From Ceratotherium simum simum (Eukaryota; Chordata; Mammalia; Perissodactyla; Rhinocerotidae): 64,000 nucleotides of DNA. Below the pieces are notes generated by a model. It saw only the letters and a program-made list of their open reading frames with translations, was not told the DNA's origin and searched no databases. Every line of letters starts with the position of its first letter. Within the stretch, counting starts at the first letter, position 1. A program made the position numbers and the translations under genes. This document shows positions 21,308-31,475 of this stretch, in pieces. The stretch covers positions 12,798,818-12,862,817 of the forward strand of contig NW_004454216.1 in the NCBI RefSeq assembly GCF_000283155.1. The letters are read 5' to 3'.

Positions 21308-21329
21308 GTAAGCTGGACTCTAGGCTGAT

Positions 21330-21422
21330 GCACCTGATCAGCAACAGCTTGATCACCTGGCCTGATCCTTTAAAATGCGGATTCCTGGGCGGGGCCCTAA
21401 ACCCACTGAATTAGAAGCTCTG

Positions 21423-21464
<42 letters not shown>

Positions 21465-21600
21465 CGAGAAATGGAGAGGGAGAAGGAGAGGGAGAGGGAG
21501 AGAGAGAGAAGGGAGAGGAGAGAGGTGCATTTGTGGTGGGGGTGGGGGTGGGAGTGTCCAAGAATCTACATTTTTTCTAGATTCCCCAGCTGATTGTTAG
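21330..21600 (+). mobile_element. MER5-type hAT element expanded by a microsatellite
   Basis: Left half has GATCACCTGGCCTGATCCTT, GGCGGGGCCCTAAACCCACTG and AATTAGAAGCTCTGAGGG. The right half has AAGAATCTACATTTTTTCTAG, ATTCCCCAGCTGATTG. These are MER5A order; a GT/GA repeat has grown from the 'ctctgaggGTGggg' motif between them. Confidence 0.55.
21426..21552 (+). repeat. compound (GT)n-(GA)n microsatellite with G-runs
   Basis: About 17 GT units (21426-21458), then GA and GGGAGA/GGAGAG units to about 21525, then a G-rich end with G5-T-G5-T-G3 (21538-21552). Likely length-variable. Confidence 0.9.
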
Positions 21601-22794
21601 GCAAAGATAAAGGCTGCTTTCCAGAAACGCTTTTCTAACTACTCCTTCCCCACAACACTGCTCCTTTCTTGTCGTTCTAAGGGGCACTGTGTCCAAAGCT
21701 GCTGCTGCGTCAAGGGACTGTGTCCTGAACTTCTGGAGAAATTTTTCCTGCCGGAAGAGATTGACAGTGATGGAGCTGGTCTATGGAGTTTCGTTAAATC
21801 AAGACGGGCCAGACAGACAGGGCTAGGCTCTCGGAGTTCCGCAGCAGGGGTTTTAACCTGAGATCCATGGGTCTGGCCAAGGGGTCCATGAATGGGGAAA
21901 CATTTACATCTTTATTTTCACTAACCTTTAACTGAAAGTTAGTATTTCTTTCTACTAGGAATTTGGCAACAAACCACATTAGTATTAACAGTACCTGTGA
22001 CTCTGTCACCCATAGAAATCACAGATATTTCCGTGTCACGTTTTGGTTGTTACAGATAACTTGAAATATCATTTACACTCATTGCAGCTTCAAATTGCAG
22101 TTGTTTTTAGACTTGTCACTAAGTCTTTTTAAATGTTAATAAGGAAACACAGATATTACCCTATCACGCATTTAAAAACATATTTTGATAACTATAATTC
22201 AATATAGTTGGTTGCCTTTGTAATCTCATGACTTTATTATACACATTTAGAAACGAAGGCTTCACCCTTTCTCAGAATAGTTTTCTAAATATATGTTATG
22301 TGACATCACATATGATTGCCAAAGAAGTCCACGGAACTTAAGAAAGGTTAAGAACTTCTGTTCTAAAGGAATCTCAAACCATCAAGTGGCTTTTGGAACA
22401 ATGAGCAATGAACATTTTGAGATTTTTGTTGGTTTAACTCTGTGTTAATAGTCATAATATACTAGAGATTTAAAAAATACTACCTAAACCTCTCAGACTA
22501 AGGACAAAGACTTCTTCGTCCTTGCGCATTTAACCAGCTTCACGGTAACTAACCCAGTCAGCCATGGAATCTACGCCCTTGTGGTCCTGACTGATGATCT
22601 TGATACGAGGTGCTCTGTAGCCCTACTGTTGTCTGGCTGGCAATTCCTTGGTTCTTCATTCATATCATGATCATTAACTCAACAAGTGCTCGTTGGCCCC
22701 TTCTATATATGAAGCATTCTGCTCCTGTGGAAGGGAATAGAAGAGAACTATGAGGCATATTTCCTGCCCTCCAGCACAAGCTCTGGTACTTGAG
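21601..22794. other. anonymous non-coding sequence
   Basis: No recognisable repeat or gene. An 86-codon stop-free stretch at 21601-21861 lacks a start codon and family similarity. Confidence 0.5.
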
Positions 22795-22995
22795 GTCGTA
22801 TGATTAGGGGTTAAGTAGGTGAGCACTGATGCCAGGGTTCAAATCTTTTCTCTGGCACTTACTAGCCAAGTGGCTTTGGGCAAGCTGCTCTCTGTGCCTC
22901 TGTTTCTTCATCTGTAAAGTGAAGATGATGCGTGGGTGCACTCAGGAGAGTACTTAGTATACGGTAAGCACGCCATAAATGTTAGTTGTTATTCA
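22795..22995 (+). repeat. MIR SINE
   Basis: GGGGTTAAGTAGGTGAGCAC, AGGGTTCAAATCTTTTCTCT, GGCACTTACTAGCCAAGTGG, CTTTGGGCAAGCTGCTCTCT, GTTTCTTCATCTGTAAAGTG and ACGGTAAGCACGCCATAAAT cover MIR from its tRNA-like head to its 3' end. Confidence 0.8.
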
Positions 22996-23102
22996 ATAGA
23001 CAGAATTCTGGCTCACAGCCCAAGCTCCTGAATCAGAATCTCTGGGAGCTTGGCCACGTGCAGTTTATCAAGCTCCACAGGTGATTGGATACGCTTTAGA
23101 GC
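22996..23102 (-). mobile_element. MER5-type hAT fragment
   Basis: CTCCTGAATCAGAATCTCTG, CAAGCTCCACAGGTGATTGG and the end TTTAGAGCAGTG are MER5 blocks in partial form. Confidence 0.45.
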
Positions 23103-23332
23103 AGTGTTTCTCAACATATTTTTCATTATTGCTTCTCTAAGAAGCCATTTTAGGCATGTTTCTCCTAATTGCCCCCTCCCCATGAAATTTTCGTACCATA
23201 GATATGTACTGTATATCTGTTTATATACTTTGGCCCTTTGGAGGATGACAAACCATTGTAATATCTAAGATTTTTATATTCCCACCCCACCCCAAGAACC
23301 AATTTTAGCCCCCCCATTGAGAACACATGCTT
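23103..23332 (+). mobile_element. hAT-type non-autonomous element
   Basis: Begins CAGTGTTTCTCAACATATTTTTC and ends near CCCCCCCATTGAGAACACATG, degenerate inverted ends of the CAGTGnTTCTCAAC type. Interior GCCCCCTCCCCATGAAATTT, ACTGTATATCTGTTTATATAC and GACAAACCATTGTAATATCT. Subfamily not assigned. Confidence 0.55.
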
Positions 23333-23336
23333 GAAA

Positions 23337-23522
23337 ACAGTGGGTTCCCAATCTTGGCTGCATATTAGAATGAAATAAGGAAGCTTTTAAAAAATACCCA
23401 TACCTGGGACAAACCCCAAGACCAGTTGAAGTAGAACCTCTAGGGATGGGACACAAATAAGAGTCTTTTCAAAGATCCCCAGATGATTCCAATATGTAGC
23501 CCAAGCTGAGACCCACTGCTGC
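23337..23522 (+). mobile_element. MER5A-type hAT element
   Basis: Complete short element: CAGTGGGTTCCCAATCTTGG, CTGCATATTAGAATGAAATA, AGAACCTCTAGGGATGGGAC, CCCCAGATGATTCCAATATG and CTGAGACCCACTGCTG. Terminal inverted repeats are recognisable. No transposase. Confidence 0.75.
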
Positions 23523-23529
23523 AGAGTTG

Positions 23530-23786
23530 GAGATCCTCTTACAGGAGATTAAAATCTGGTTGGCAAACAGCACCTACAAACATGGACATAAACAATGCAG
23601 AAACGAAGGGAGCAGAGAGTGCTATGGGAGTTCAGGAAAGGAGAAACTAATACAGGGTGTTCTGGTTAGGAGAAGCTTTGTGAGCTCAACTCAGGATCTG
23701 AGCAGGACCTGGAGAAGAGAATGCAAGAGAAATTTCAAATGTGGAAATAACACGGCCAAAGATATAAAAAGGACATAGGGTGCACG
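23530..23786 (-). repeat. L2 LINE fragment
   Basis: CATGGACATAAACAATGCAG, TGTTCTGGTTAGGAGAAGCT, CAACTCAGGATCTGAGCAGG and ACACGGCCAAAGATATAAAA match the reverse complement of the L2 3' region. Confidence 0.5.
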
Positions 23787-24238
23787 GGGGATATGGTGGA
23801 TTGAATGGCAGCACCTCAAAAGATATGTCCACCCAGACCCTGTGAATGTGGCCTTATTTGGATAAAGGATCATCGCAGATTTATTCGAGTTAAGGATCTC
23901 AATATGAGATCATCTTGGATTAGGGTGGGCCTAATGCCAAGTGTCCTTAGAAGAGAAGAGAACGAGAGAACACACAGGGAAGCAGGCCATGGAAAGACAG
24001 AGGCAGAGATTGGAATGATGTGTATGCTTAAGTCAAGGAACACCAAGGATTGAGGCAGCACCAGAAGCTGGAAGACGCGCTGGAGTCTCTGCTAGACTCC
24101 TAGGAGGGGACACAGGCCTGCGGACACCTTGGTTTCAGTTCTGGCCTCCAGAACTGTAAGAGAGCACATTTCTGTTGTTTTAAGCCACCTAGTTTGTAAC
24201 AATTTGTTACGGCAGCCCTAGGAAACTAATCCAGGGGA
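23787..24238 (+). mobile_element. MLT1-type MaLR solo LTR with 5-bp TSD
   Basis: LTR body 23792-24233. TATGGTGGATTGAATGGCAG, ACCCTGTGAATGTGGCCTTA, GGATTAGGGTGGGCCTAATG, TGGCCTCCAGAACTGTAAGA, TTTAAGCCACCTAGTTTGTA and ACGGCAGCCCTAGGAAACTA follow the MLT1 order. A 5-bp duplication GGGGA flanks it (23787-23791, 24234-24238). Old, non-coding endogenous retrovirus-like relic. Confidence 0.85.
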
Positions 24239-24700
24239 CAATGAGGAAACCAATCTGATAGAGTGAAGGTACTGTAATAATAAAATTGGAAATATAGGTG
24301 GGTTGAAACAGGAAACCATATTTTTGTGCGATATACTGCTTGCAAGGAGAACAAGAAGAGGTCTGGGGATAGAACGTGCAACCTGATGAAACCAGTGTTA
24401 CTGGAGGGTTAATCTAGGAATTAATGCTGTTTAATTTCCAGGGAGCACACAGAGTTAGGGAAACCACCCCAATTCTAACAAAATTAAGTAAAGAAGTAAG
24501 GAAAATCTAGTTTAGTAGGATGGCTTCAGAAAGAAAAATAAAGAAATAGGTTCATGCAGTAAAGTTCACAGGAAGAACAAGGAAGGTCTTGACAGCTGAT
24601 CTGTATGACCATGAAGAAGAATGTTTCAGTAATGACTTTAAAATTTGAGCTCGCGTAAATGATGTGTATTCCATCTAGAATCAAATGATATATTGGCTTT
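24239..24700. other. anonymous non-coding sequence
   Basis: No recognisable repeat, RNA gene or coding exon. Confidence 0.5.
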
Positions 24701-24756
24701 TACTAATTTATTTTTTAATTTAGTTTATTTACTTATTTATTTTTTATTTTTTTATT

Positions 24757-24993
24757 TTTTGGTGAGGAAGATTAATCCTGAGCTAACATCCAATGCCAAT
24801 CCTCCTCTTTTTTGCTGAGGAAGATTGGCCCTGGGCTAACATCCAAGCCCAACTTCTTCCACTTGATATGGGACACTGCCACAGCATGGCTTGACAAGCG
24901 GTACGTCGGTGCGCACCTGGGATCCAAACCTGCGAACCCTGGGCCGCCACAGGGGAGTACATGCACTTCACTGCTACGCCACCGGGCCGGCCC
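24757..24993 (-). mobile_element. ERE SINE
   Basis: Antisense ERE: TTAATCCTGAGCTAACATCC, GGCCCTGGGCTAACATCCAA, GACACTGCCACAGCATGGC, GGGATCCAAACCTGC (B-box complement) and CACCGGGCCGGCCCC. It lies in or beside the T-rich tail of the antisense L1 that follows; T-rich flanks (24707-24756) hide the TSD. Confidence 0.93.
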
Positions 24994-26998
24994 CTGGTTG
25001 ATTTTTTTATTTAACAATTTCACTGAGGTATATTTTACATTAAGATTCACCTGTTTCAAGTATACAATTCAATGATTTTTAGTAACTTTACCAAGTGGTG
25101 CAATCATCACCATAAATCACTTTTAGAACATTTTCCCCCTCTTATAATATCCTTCATGTCCATTTACAGTTAATCTTAGATTGTACCCCCAGCCCCAGGC
25201 AACTACTGTTCTACTTTCTTTTTGCCCTTTTTTGGGAAATTTTATACAAATGAAATCTCACAATATATGGTACCTTGTATCTGGCTGATTTCACTTCACA
25301 TAACGTTTTTGAAGTTCATCCACCACGTAGTTCCTTTATTGCTGAATAGTATTCCGTTGTATAGATGGACCACATTTTGTGTATTCATTCACCAATCGAT
25401 GGACATTTGGGTTGTTTCCAGCATTTGTCGGTATGAACATTCTGGTGCAGGTCTTTGTATGGACATATGTTAATTTCTCTTGCTTAGGTATCTAGGAGTA
25501 GAATTGTTGGGTTGTATAGGAATTTTATGTTTAACTTTTTAAGAAGCTGCCAAATTGTTTTCCATAGTGGCTGTACCATTTACATTCTCACCAGCAGTGA
25601 ATGAAGGTTCCCATTTCTCCACATCCTGTGTTATTGTCTGTCTTCTAACCATTCTAGTGGGTGTAAAATGATATCTCATTGTGGTTTTGATTTGTATTTC
25701 CCTAATGAATAATGATGTTGAGCATCTTTTCCTGTGCCTATTAGCCGTTCATATGTCTTCTTTGGTGAACTGTCTGTTCATGTTTTTGCTCATTTTTTTA
25801 TTGATTTTTTTGTCTTCTTCTCATTGAGTTTTAGGAATTTTTTTATATCCTAGTTACAAATCCTTAATCTGATGTGAGTTTTGCAAATATTTTCTCCCAG
25901 TCTGTTGCTTGTCTTTTCATTTTCTTAATGATGTACTTTGAAGTGCAAAAGTTTTGAATTTTGATGAGGTCCAATTTATCTTTTCTTTTTCTTATATGAT
26001 CTGTGTTTTGGTGTCGTATCTAAGAAATCTTTGCCTACCCTGAGATCTTGAAGGTTTTCTCCTATATTTTCTTTTTTTTTTTTTTGAGGAAGATCGGCCC
26101 TGAGCTAACATCTGCCAATCCTCCTCTTTCTGCTGAGGAGGACTGGCCCTGGGCTAACATCCGTGCCCATCTTCCTCCACTTTATATGCGACACCGCCAC
26201 AGCATGGCTTAACAAGCGGTATGGCTGTGCGCGCCTGGGATCCGAACCGGGGAACCCCGGGCTGCCACAGCGGAGCGCGTGCACTTAGCCGCTTGCGCCA
26301 CCTGGCCGGCCCCCCTCCTATACTTTCTTCTAAAAGCTTTATTGTTTTAGCTCTTACATTTAAATCTATGACGCATTCTGAGTTAATTTTTGTGTATGGT
26401 ATGAGGTGAAGGTCTAAGTTAATTTTTTGCACGTGGATATTCAGTTACCCAACACCATTTGTTGAAGAGAATCCTTTCCCCAGTGAATTCCCTTGGTACC
26501 TTTGTCAAAACTCAATTGGTTATAAATATAAGGATTTATTTCTGGACTCTCAATTTTGTCCCATTGATCTATATCTATCTTTATGCCAGTACCATACTGT
26601 CTTGTTAACTATAGCTTTAAGGTAAGTTCTTAAATTGGGAAGTGGAAGTCCTACAACTTGTTCTTTTTCAAAATTGTTGTGGCTATTTTAGATGTTTTGT
26701 ATTTGCACACAAATTTCTGGATCTGCTTGTCAATTTCTGCAAAAAACCTTGCTGGAACTTTGGTAAGAATTGCATTGAATCTTAGATCATCTTAACAGTT
26801 TAAGTCTTTCTTCCTATGAACATGAAATGTCTCTCCATTTATTTAGATCTTTAGCACGGTTTTTAATTTTTCAGTGTACAAGTCGTGCATTTCTTTTGTT
26901 AAATTTATTCCTAAGTATTTTTTCCTTGTGATGCTATTTTGAATAGAAGTATCTTCTTAATTTCATTACTGAATTGTTCATTTTCTGTATATACTAAT
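24994..26998 (-). mobile_element. L1 LINE, 3' UTR and distal ORF2, interrupted by an ERE
   Basis: Reading on the plus strand one meets the 3' UTR (TTCACTGAGGTATATTTTAC, CCAAGTGGTGCAATCATCAC), then antisense ORF2 (GTATTCCGTTGTATAGATGG, GGACATTTGGGTTGTTTCCA, CCATAGTGGCTGTACCATTT, GTGTAAAATGATATCTCATT, ACACCATTTGTTGAAGAGAA, CTTTGCCTACCCTGAGATC). The 5' end is lost near 26990. The octamer TACTAATT occurs at 24701 and 26992 and might be the old TSD. Many stops; dead copy. Confidence 0.85.
26060..26329 (-). mobile_element. ERE SINE nested in L1, ~14-bp TSD
   Basis: Body 26074-26315. T-run tail, GATCGGCCCTGAGCTAACATC, GGCCCTGGGCTAACATCCG, CACTTTATATGCGACACCGC, GGGATCCGAACCGGGGAAC and GCCACCTGGCCGGCCCC. 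Direct repeats TCCTATATTTTCTT (26060-26073) and TCCTATACTTTCTT (26316-26329) differ at one base. Inserted after the L1. Confidence 0.95.
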
Positions 26999-27631
26999 TA
27001 TCCCATCTATTGCTTAATAAATCCTTTTGAAATTAATAGATTGACATGTGAATGAGCAAGAGAAAAAGTTTTAGCCAAAGGAGAGAGAAAGAGGTAAGCT
27101 TAAAGATAGATTTATACAGCATAAGCTTAGTATTTATTAATTTAACATTTGTGAAGGTGTGTGACACATGTAGTTTGTAACAGAGTTCATAATGCCTACC
27201 TCATGGAGTGGTTGTAAGGTTGAAATGGAATATCATATGTAAAGTTCCTGGCACAAATATAAACTTCAAATGCTCTGGGGCTGGTATTCAGGAGGGAAGC
27301 ATTTTGCTAGCAAGTGAAATTGGTTTGGTGCTTACTGTTTTCTTGTCAATCTGGGGAATTGTGGTGTTGTCAGGACTGTCCCTCATAAATATTGAGGCTC
27401 TCCTAACTGCTTTTTCTTAGTTGGATCACTTTCCTGCTGTTTCTTCAATTTCAGTTTTCCTTTCCCTTTTCTCCACTTAAGTCAATTAGAATGATAATTG
27501 TTAATATTTGGGTTCCTCTCAGACAATTTTTAAAAAGTAAATTGATGCACTTCTCTATTGAGTTTTTTCTTGCCTTAACTGGAACAGCACTGATTTTTTC
27601 ATCTTGTACTCCATTCACATGACAGGGAAAC
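26999..27631. other. anonymous non-coding sequence
   Basis: No recognisable repeat or coding exon. Confidence 0.5.
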
Positions 27632-27735
27632 CTTATTCATTCATTCGTTCATTCATCATTTCCCATTTATTGAGTGCCTTCTATCTGCCAGGCGCTGTGC
27701 TAGTTGGGAGGTGATTCCACAGAAACAAATGGACA
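27632..27735 (-). repeat. L2 3' end with (ATTC)n tail
   Basis: ATTCATTCATTCGTTCATTCATC followed by TTATTGAGTGCCTTCTATCT and GCCAGGCGCTGTGCTAG is the reverse complement of the L2 3' terminus with its TGAATGAA-type tail. Confidence 0.65.
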
Positions 27736-27764
27736 GAATAAATCTTTTGCCATTTCCTGGGTAG

Positions 27765-28195
27765 AAAAGACTGAGCCTGAGGCCGGCCCGGTGGCGCATG
27801 CGGTTAAGTACACACGATCCGCTGCAGTGGCTGGGGGATTGCAGGTTCGGATCCAGGGCGTGCACAGATGCACTGCTTGTTGAGCCATGCTGTGGCGGCG
27901 TCCCATATAAAGTGGAGGAAGATGGGCACGGATGTTAGCCCAGGGCCAGTCTTCCTCAGCAAAAAAAGAGGAGGATTGGNNNNNNNNNNNNNNNNNNNNN
28001 NNNNNNNNNNNNNNNNNNNNNNNNNNNNNNNNNNNNNNNNNNNNNNNNNNNNNNNNNNNNNNNNNNNNNNNNNNNNNNNGGATGTTAGCCCAGGGCCAGT
28101 CTTCCTCAGCAAAAAAAGAGGAGGATTGGCAGATGTTAGCACAGGGCTGATCTCCTCGCAAAAAAAAAAAAAAAAAAAAAAGACTGAGTCTTTCA
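27765..28195 (+). mobile_element. ERE SINE containing an assembly gap
   Basis: Left part 27782-27979: GGCCGGCCCGGTGGCGCATG, GGTTCGGATCC B box and ATATAAAGTGGAGGAAGATG. Right part 28080-28168: GGATGTTAGCCCAGGGCC... GATGTTAGCACAGGGCTG, then a 20-odd A tail. AAAAGACTGAG flanks it at about 27764-27774 and after the tail near 28180-28190. Removing the gap and one of the two identical 50-bp copies gives a canonical ERE of about 240 bp. Confidence 0.92.
27980..28079. other. assembly gap of exactly 100 N
   Basis: One hundred N, the conventional size for a gap of unknown length. Both flanks carry the same 50 bp (27930-27979 and 28080-28129). Any reading frame spanning it is artificial. Confidence 1.
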
Positions 28196-28369
28196 AGAGT
28201 AGAAGAAGCAACACAGCCAGGGCCTCAGAAAACATTGCTTGGATCAGGATAAATGAGGGCCATGTGAAAGTCTGCTGCTTCACTAAGTTTCCTCTCTGGG
28301 TTAGAGATTCTTTGAAAAAGTCATCACCATCTGGCTGATGTTTCTACTCAAAGGCACCTCTGAGTGGTG

Positions 28370-28545
28370 CACAAAATTATGGAATCAAGTGTTTTTCCAG
28401 ATCTCTTCTTTAAACTTAAGGAATGCTAGCCTAAAATCTTCCATTAATTAACTGTGTGACCTTGGGCAAGTCATTTCACCTCCCAGCACTGATAGGTCAG
28501 GCTAAGTGATCTCAGAGGATTTTTCTAACTCTAGATTCTATTTTC
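28370..28545 (+). repeat. MIR SINE
   Basis: TTAACTGTGTGACCTTGGGC, AAGTCATTTCACCTCCCAGC, then AGTGATCTCAGAGGATTTTT and CTAACTCTAGATTCTA, the MIR variant ending 'gatgatctctaaggtcc...ctctaacattct'. The head is diverged. Confidence 0.7.
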
Positions 28546-29689
28546 CAACTCTTCTTAAGTCCTTGGACTATGAGTTTGTAGGTGGTAGAGAAGAGAGGGA
28601 GCTGACAAGGAAGAGAGGAATCTCTTTCAGATGGCTTCATGTTTTCAGGATATGGGACATAAGTATGTAAGTGACTGAAGAATAAGTGACTTCACTTGTT
28701 GGTGAGTATAGGATAAAGAACTGGGCATGCAGGGCTCTACCCCTTTCCCTCTCTTTTACTTTTGAGAATAAATTTCTTGGAGCATCAATTCTGGTTGGCT
28801 TTTTCATGGCTGAAGTTTGTTTTACAAGGTAGAGTCCCACATGGGAGGCCTGTGGTTGTCCACTTTTGCATCTGACTTGGTGAATAAATCTGTCTAATTG
28901 AGGGGTTCAGCACTAGGATGTTCATTGTTGTTCTATATCTTAGCCACATCTTCTATCTTGGCCTATATGAATGATGCTGGTTATGATGGTGGTGGTGGTG
29001 GTGATGCTGCTGCTGCTGATGATAATAAAGGTAATATGTTGTTCTCCACTGGCCTGATGTCTTTTGATTCAAAACTCAAGTGAGAAAAACAGTAGTCTCA
29101 TTTATTGAACCTCCACAAACTTCAACACATGTTTTCATGACCAATTGTCTCTTGAGCTTTAGTGAGAACAGCACAGAGGTGGCCTAAAGTTGCTCCAGAA
29201 ATACGCTGCAGAGCCTTTGCAGGTGCAGATCACCAGGTACACAGTCTTTGGAAAAGGAAGTCCAGTGGCCAATTTAGAATATTAGAGTAGTTGGCAGATG
29301 TGAATCGAGTGACTGCTTTATTTTATACTCTAAAATTAGTATCTCCCCTCCTGGAACACAGTTGGAGTATTTCTGGAATCAGTCAATCACTGCTATCAGG
29401 ATATAGTAGTTCAGGTAATTTCAGCCATTACTCAAAGATCTGAACAATGCATTTGTAGTTTATCCTCAATTTACACTTGTAATTCCTATATTATTTCTAT
29501 AGAAATAAATTATATTCAGTAAGAGAAAGAAACTTTATATTTCTTAGCTCCATAATCCTTTTACTCTCATATTTTAAACAAAAGTTGGAAAGGGAAATTC
29601 TATATCCTAATTAGTGAGTATCCTGAAATGATTGTTCCAAATTATATTTACTGGAAAACATCACTAATTCTGAGTATTTGGAGGGAGAC
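28546..29689. other. anonymous non-coding sequence
   Basis: No recognisable repeat apart from the trinucleotide tract at 28986-29030. No coding exon. Confidence 0.5.
28986..29030 (+). repeat. imperfect trinucleotide repeats
   Basis: (GGT)5-6 followed by GATGCTGCTGCTGCTGATGATAAT: short GGT, GCT and GAT runs in a row, translating as Gly/Asp/Ala repeats in a chance frame. Confidence 0.8.
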
Positions 29690-30560
29690 CAACCTGGAGT
29701 TGTCTCACTGTATCCTCTTCCTTGGAAGTTCATTTGGGTGAATCCCAAGTGTATACCTCTGGCTCCAGCTCTCTGTTGAGGCTCTGGACACATCTTTCTA
29801 ACTGCCTGCTGGACTTCTCCAGATTCACAACCCACCTGGAATTCAACAGATCCAAATTCCAACCACAAAACCTCCTCTTCCTGCTGTTAATTTAGTACCT
29901 CAGTTAAAGACATCAATCCCAGAGTCACCAGGCTTCATTTGCGAGACACTCATCTGCCCCTCCTCCGTCCTCCTCTCTGGTACCCAGCCCTGGCTGCTTC
30001 TCTCAAGGTGCCTTCCACCTCTACCCCTCTGCGTTCTTACTGTCAGTCCCCTTGGACCATCGCTGATTGTGTCTCACCTCCTGTGAGGCTCTAACGATAG
30101 CCTTCTGTCCACCTCCTCCACGTCATCCTGAACATTATGACAACATTTCCAGAGCAATCTTGCTAAAATAAAAATTTAATCATGTCACTCCAGTAATCAG
30201 ACATATTCAGTCTCCTTGAGACCTACAGGAGAGAGTTTAGAGTTGGTGGACAGGACATTTAAAGAGGCCCTCCCATTCTGATTACTGTTTGTCTTTTTAG
30301 CCATATTGCCCTCCATCCCTCCTTCCTTGTGAACCCCAGGTTCCTTGTCTTTAGTCACCACTACACACCCCTCTCCATCTCTGTGCCTTTAGTCTTATAG
30401 TTACTGCTGCTGGTGTTGCTGTTCCTCCATCGCCACCTCCATCTTGTGTGGCCTTACTAAAATACCACCTGTTCCAATAGCCTTCTTTCATAATCATCTC
30501 TGGAATTGTATTTGCCCTTTGTAGAGCAGACACTATCAGCACCGTGCCCTTTCCTCCTAG
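29690..30560 (+). repeat. L2 LINE, ORF2 distal part
   Basis: Sense L2: ACTGCCTGCTGGACTTCTCC, CTCTCTGGTACCCAGCCCTG, AGAGCAATCTTGCTAAAATA, TTAATCATGTCACTCCAGTA, CTCTGTGCCTTTAGTCTTAT and AAATACCACCTGTTCCAATA. It covers the RT-distal and 3' coding region. Frame disrupted. Confidence 0.65.
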
Positions 30561-30599
30561 GAACATCATTCCCACACACACCAACAAAATGGGCTTCCC

Positions 30600-30965
30600 G
30601 CTATGAGCAGCTGCCTGGGGACTTTCCTCTTGTACCTGGAACCAGGCAGGCCACAGGAGCCAGTTTTCATTCCAGAGGGGTAGCTCTCAACCAATGAATG
30701 AAGCGTGCTGGAGGACAAAGTCCAAGTGTCCTCGCCCCTCAGGGAGATAACTGCGGCCTCCTCTGTTCTGTCTCCCAGAGCTCCCTCGCAGGCTGGAGCC
30801 TCAGTTGCTCACAGCAGGAATCTGTTCAGTAACACACCTTTTATTGTGGGCTACCTTGTCCCACTTCCCTGCGCCCCTCCTGTGCTCTCTGTGACTTCCC
30901 AGATAGACCCCTGGCACATACGTTCTTGTCTCAGGTCGGCTTTTGATGGAACTCAACACAAAACA
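30600..30965 (+). mobile_element. ancient LTR-like repeat
   Basis: Ends with CTCTGTGACTTCCCAGATAG, CGTTCTTGTCTCAGGTCGGC and TTTTGATGGAACTCAACACA, matching the 3' end of the family also seen at 9170-9845. Left boundary uncertain. Confidence 0.45.
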
Positions 30966-31044
30966 CTGTGTCTCTGCGCTCACAGCAGGCTGCTTAGGCT
31001 CTTCCTGTTGTATCTTCAGTTACCTCGGGAATTATTCATTTGGG

Positions 31045-31160
31045 AATCTATCGGAATCCTCGAGGTCGGGAACAGCATCTTCCTCCGTATGTTCCTTTCA
31101 GCACCTAGCACCATCTCTTACTTGAAGTAGGTGCTCAACACCTAAGGGTTGAGTGAAAGT
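31045..31160 (+). repeat. L2 3'-end fragment
   Basis: GAGGTCGGGAACAGCATCTT, TTTCAGCACCTAGCACCATC and TTGAAGTAGGTGCTCAACAC match the L2 3' end. Possibly the continuation of the 29690-30560 copy after the LTR-like insertion. Confidence 0.6.
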
Positions 31161-31329
31161 GTTTCAATAAAGAGGAAAATCTGCGTTATAGAACTTAAAA
31201 GAGAGAAAAAGTTATATTTTTCAAGGACTTACAGTAACTCTGTAACAGAGCAATCACCACGTCATGCCATAGGAGCTCTGCCCTAACGAGCAGAACAAAT
31301 TATTTGTAGCCTCCATTCTGTACTTTTCA

Positions 31330-31475
31330 AGGTAGCTGGTATCGGGAATCGTATTTCCTTATACCTGTCCTGTCTCACCCCCTGGCCTCTAAGCTCACTG
31401 AAGACAGGCCTCAGATTTATGCTTCTTTATAGGCCCCGCTCCTGCCCAGCCTGATGTCTTGCATTCAGTATGTGC
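31330..31475 (+). repeat. L2 3'-end-like fragment
   Basis: CCTCTAAGCTCACTGAAGAC, AGGCCTCAGATTTATGCTTC, TTGCATTCAGTATGTGCTCAG resemble 'actgtaagctccttgaggacagggac...agtaggtgctca'. Confidence 0.5.

Noticed and set aside
20979..21356. 125-codon minus-strand frame
   Set aside because: Antisense to the candidate exon region, no domain or homology. Length is within chance for 64 kb.
21601..21861. 86-codon stop-free stretch with a Cys-rich start (HCVQSCCCVKGLC)
   Set aside because: No start codon, splice context or family resemblance. Consistent with chance openness.
27700..28338. Long reading frames of about 150-160 codons on both strands crossing this region
   Set aside because: They run through the N gap (100 unknown codons' bases) and ERE sequence. 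They are artefacts.
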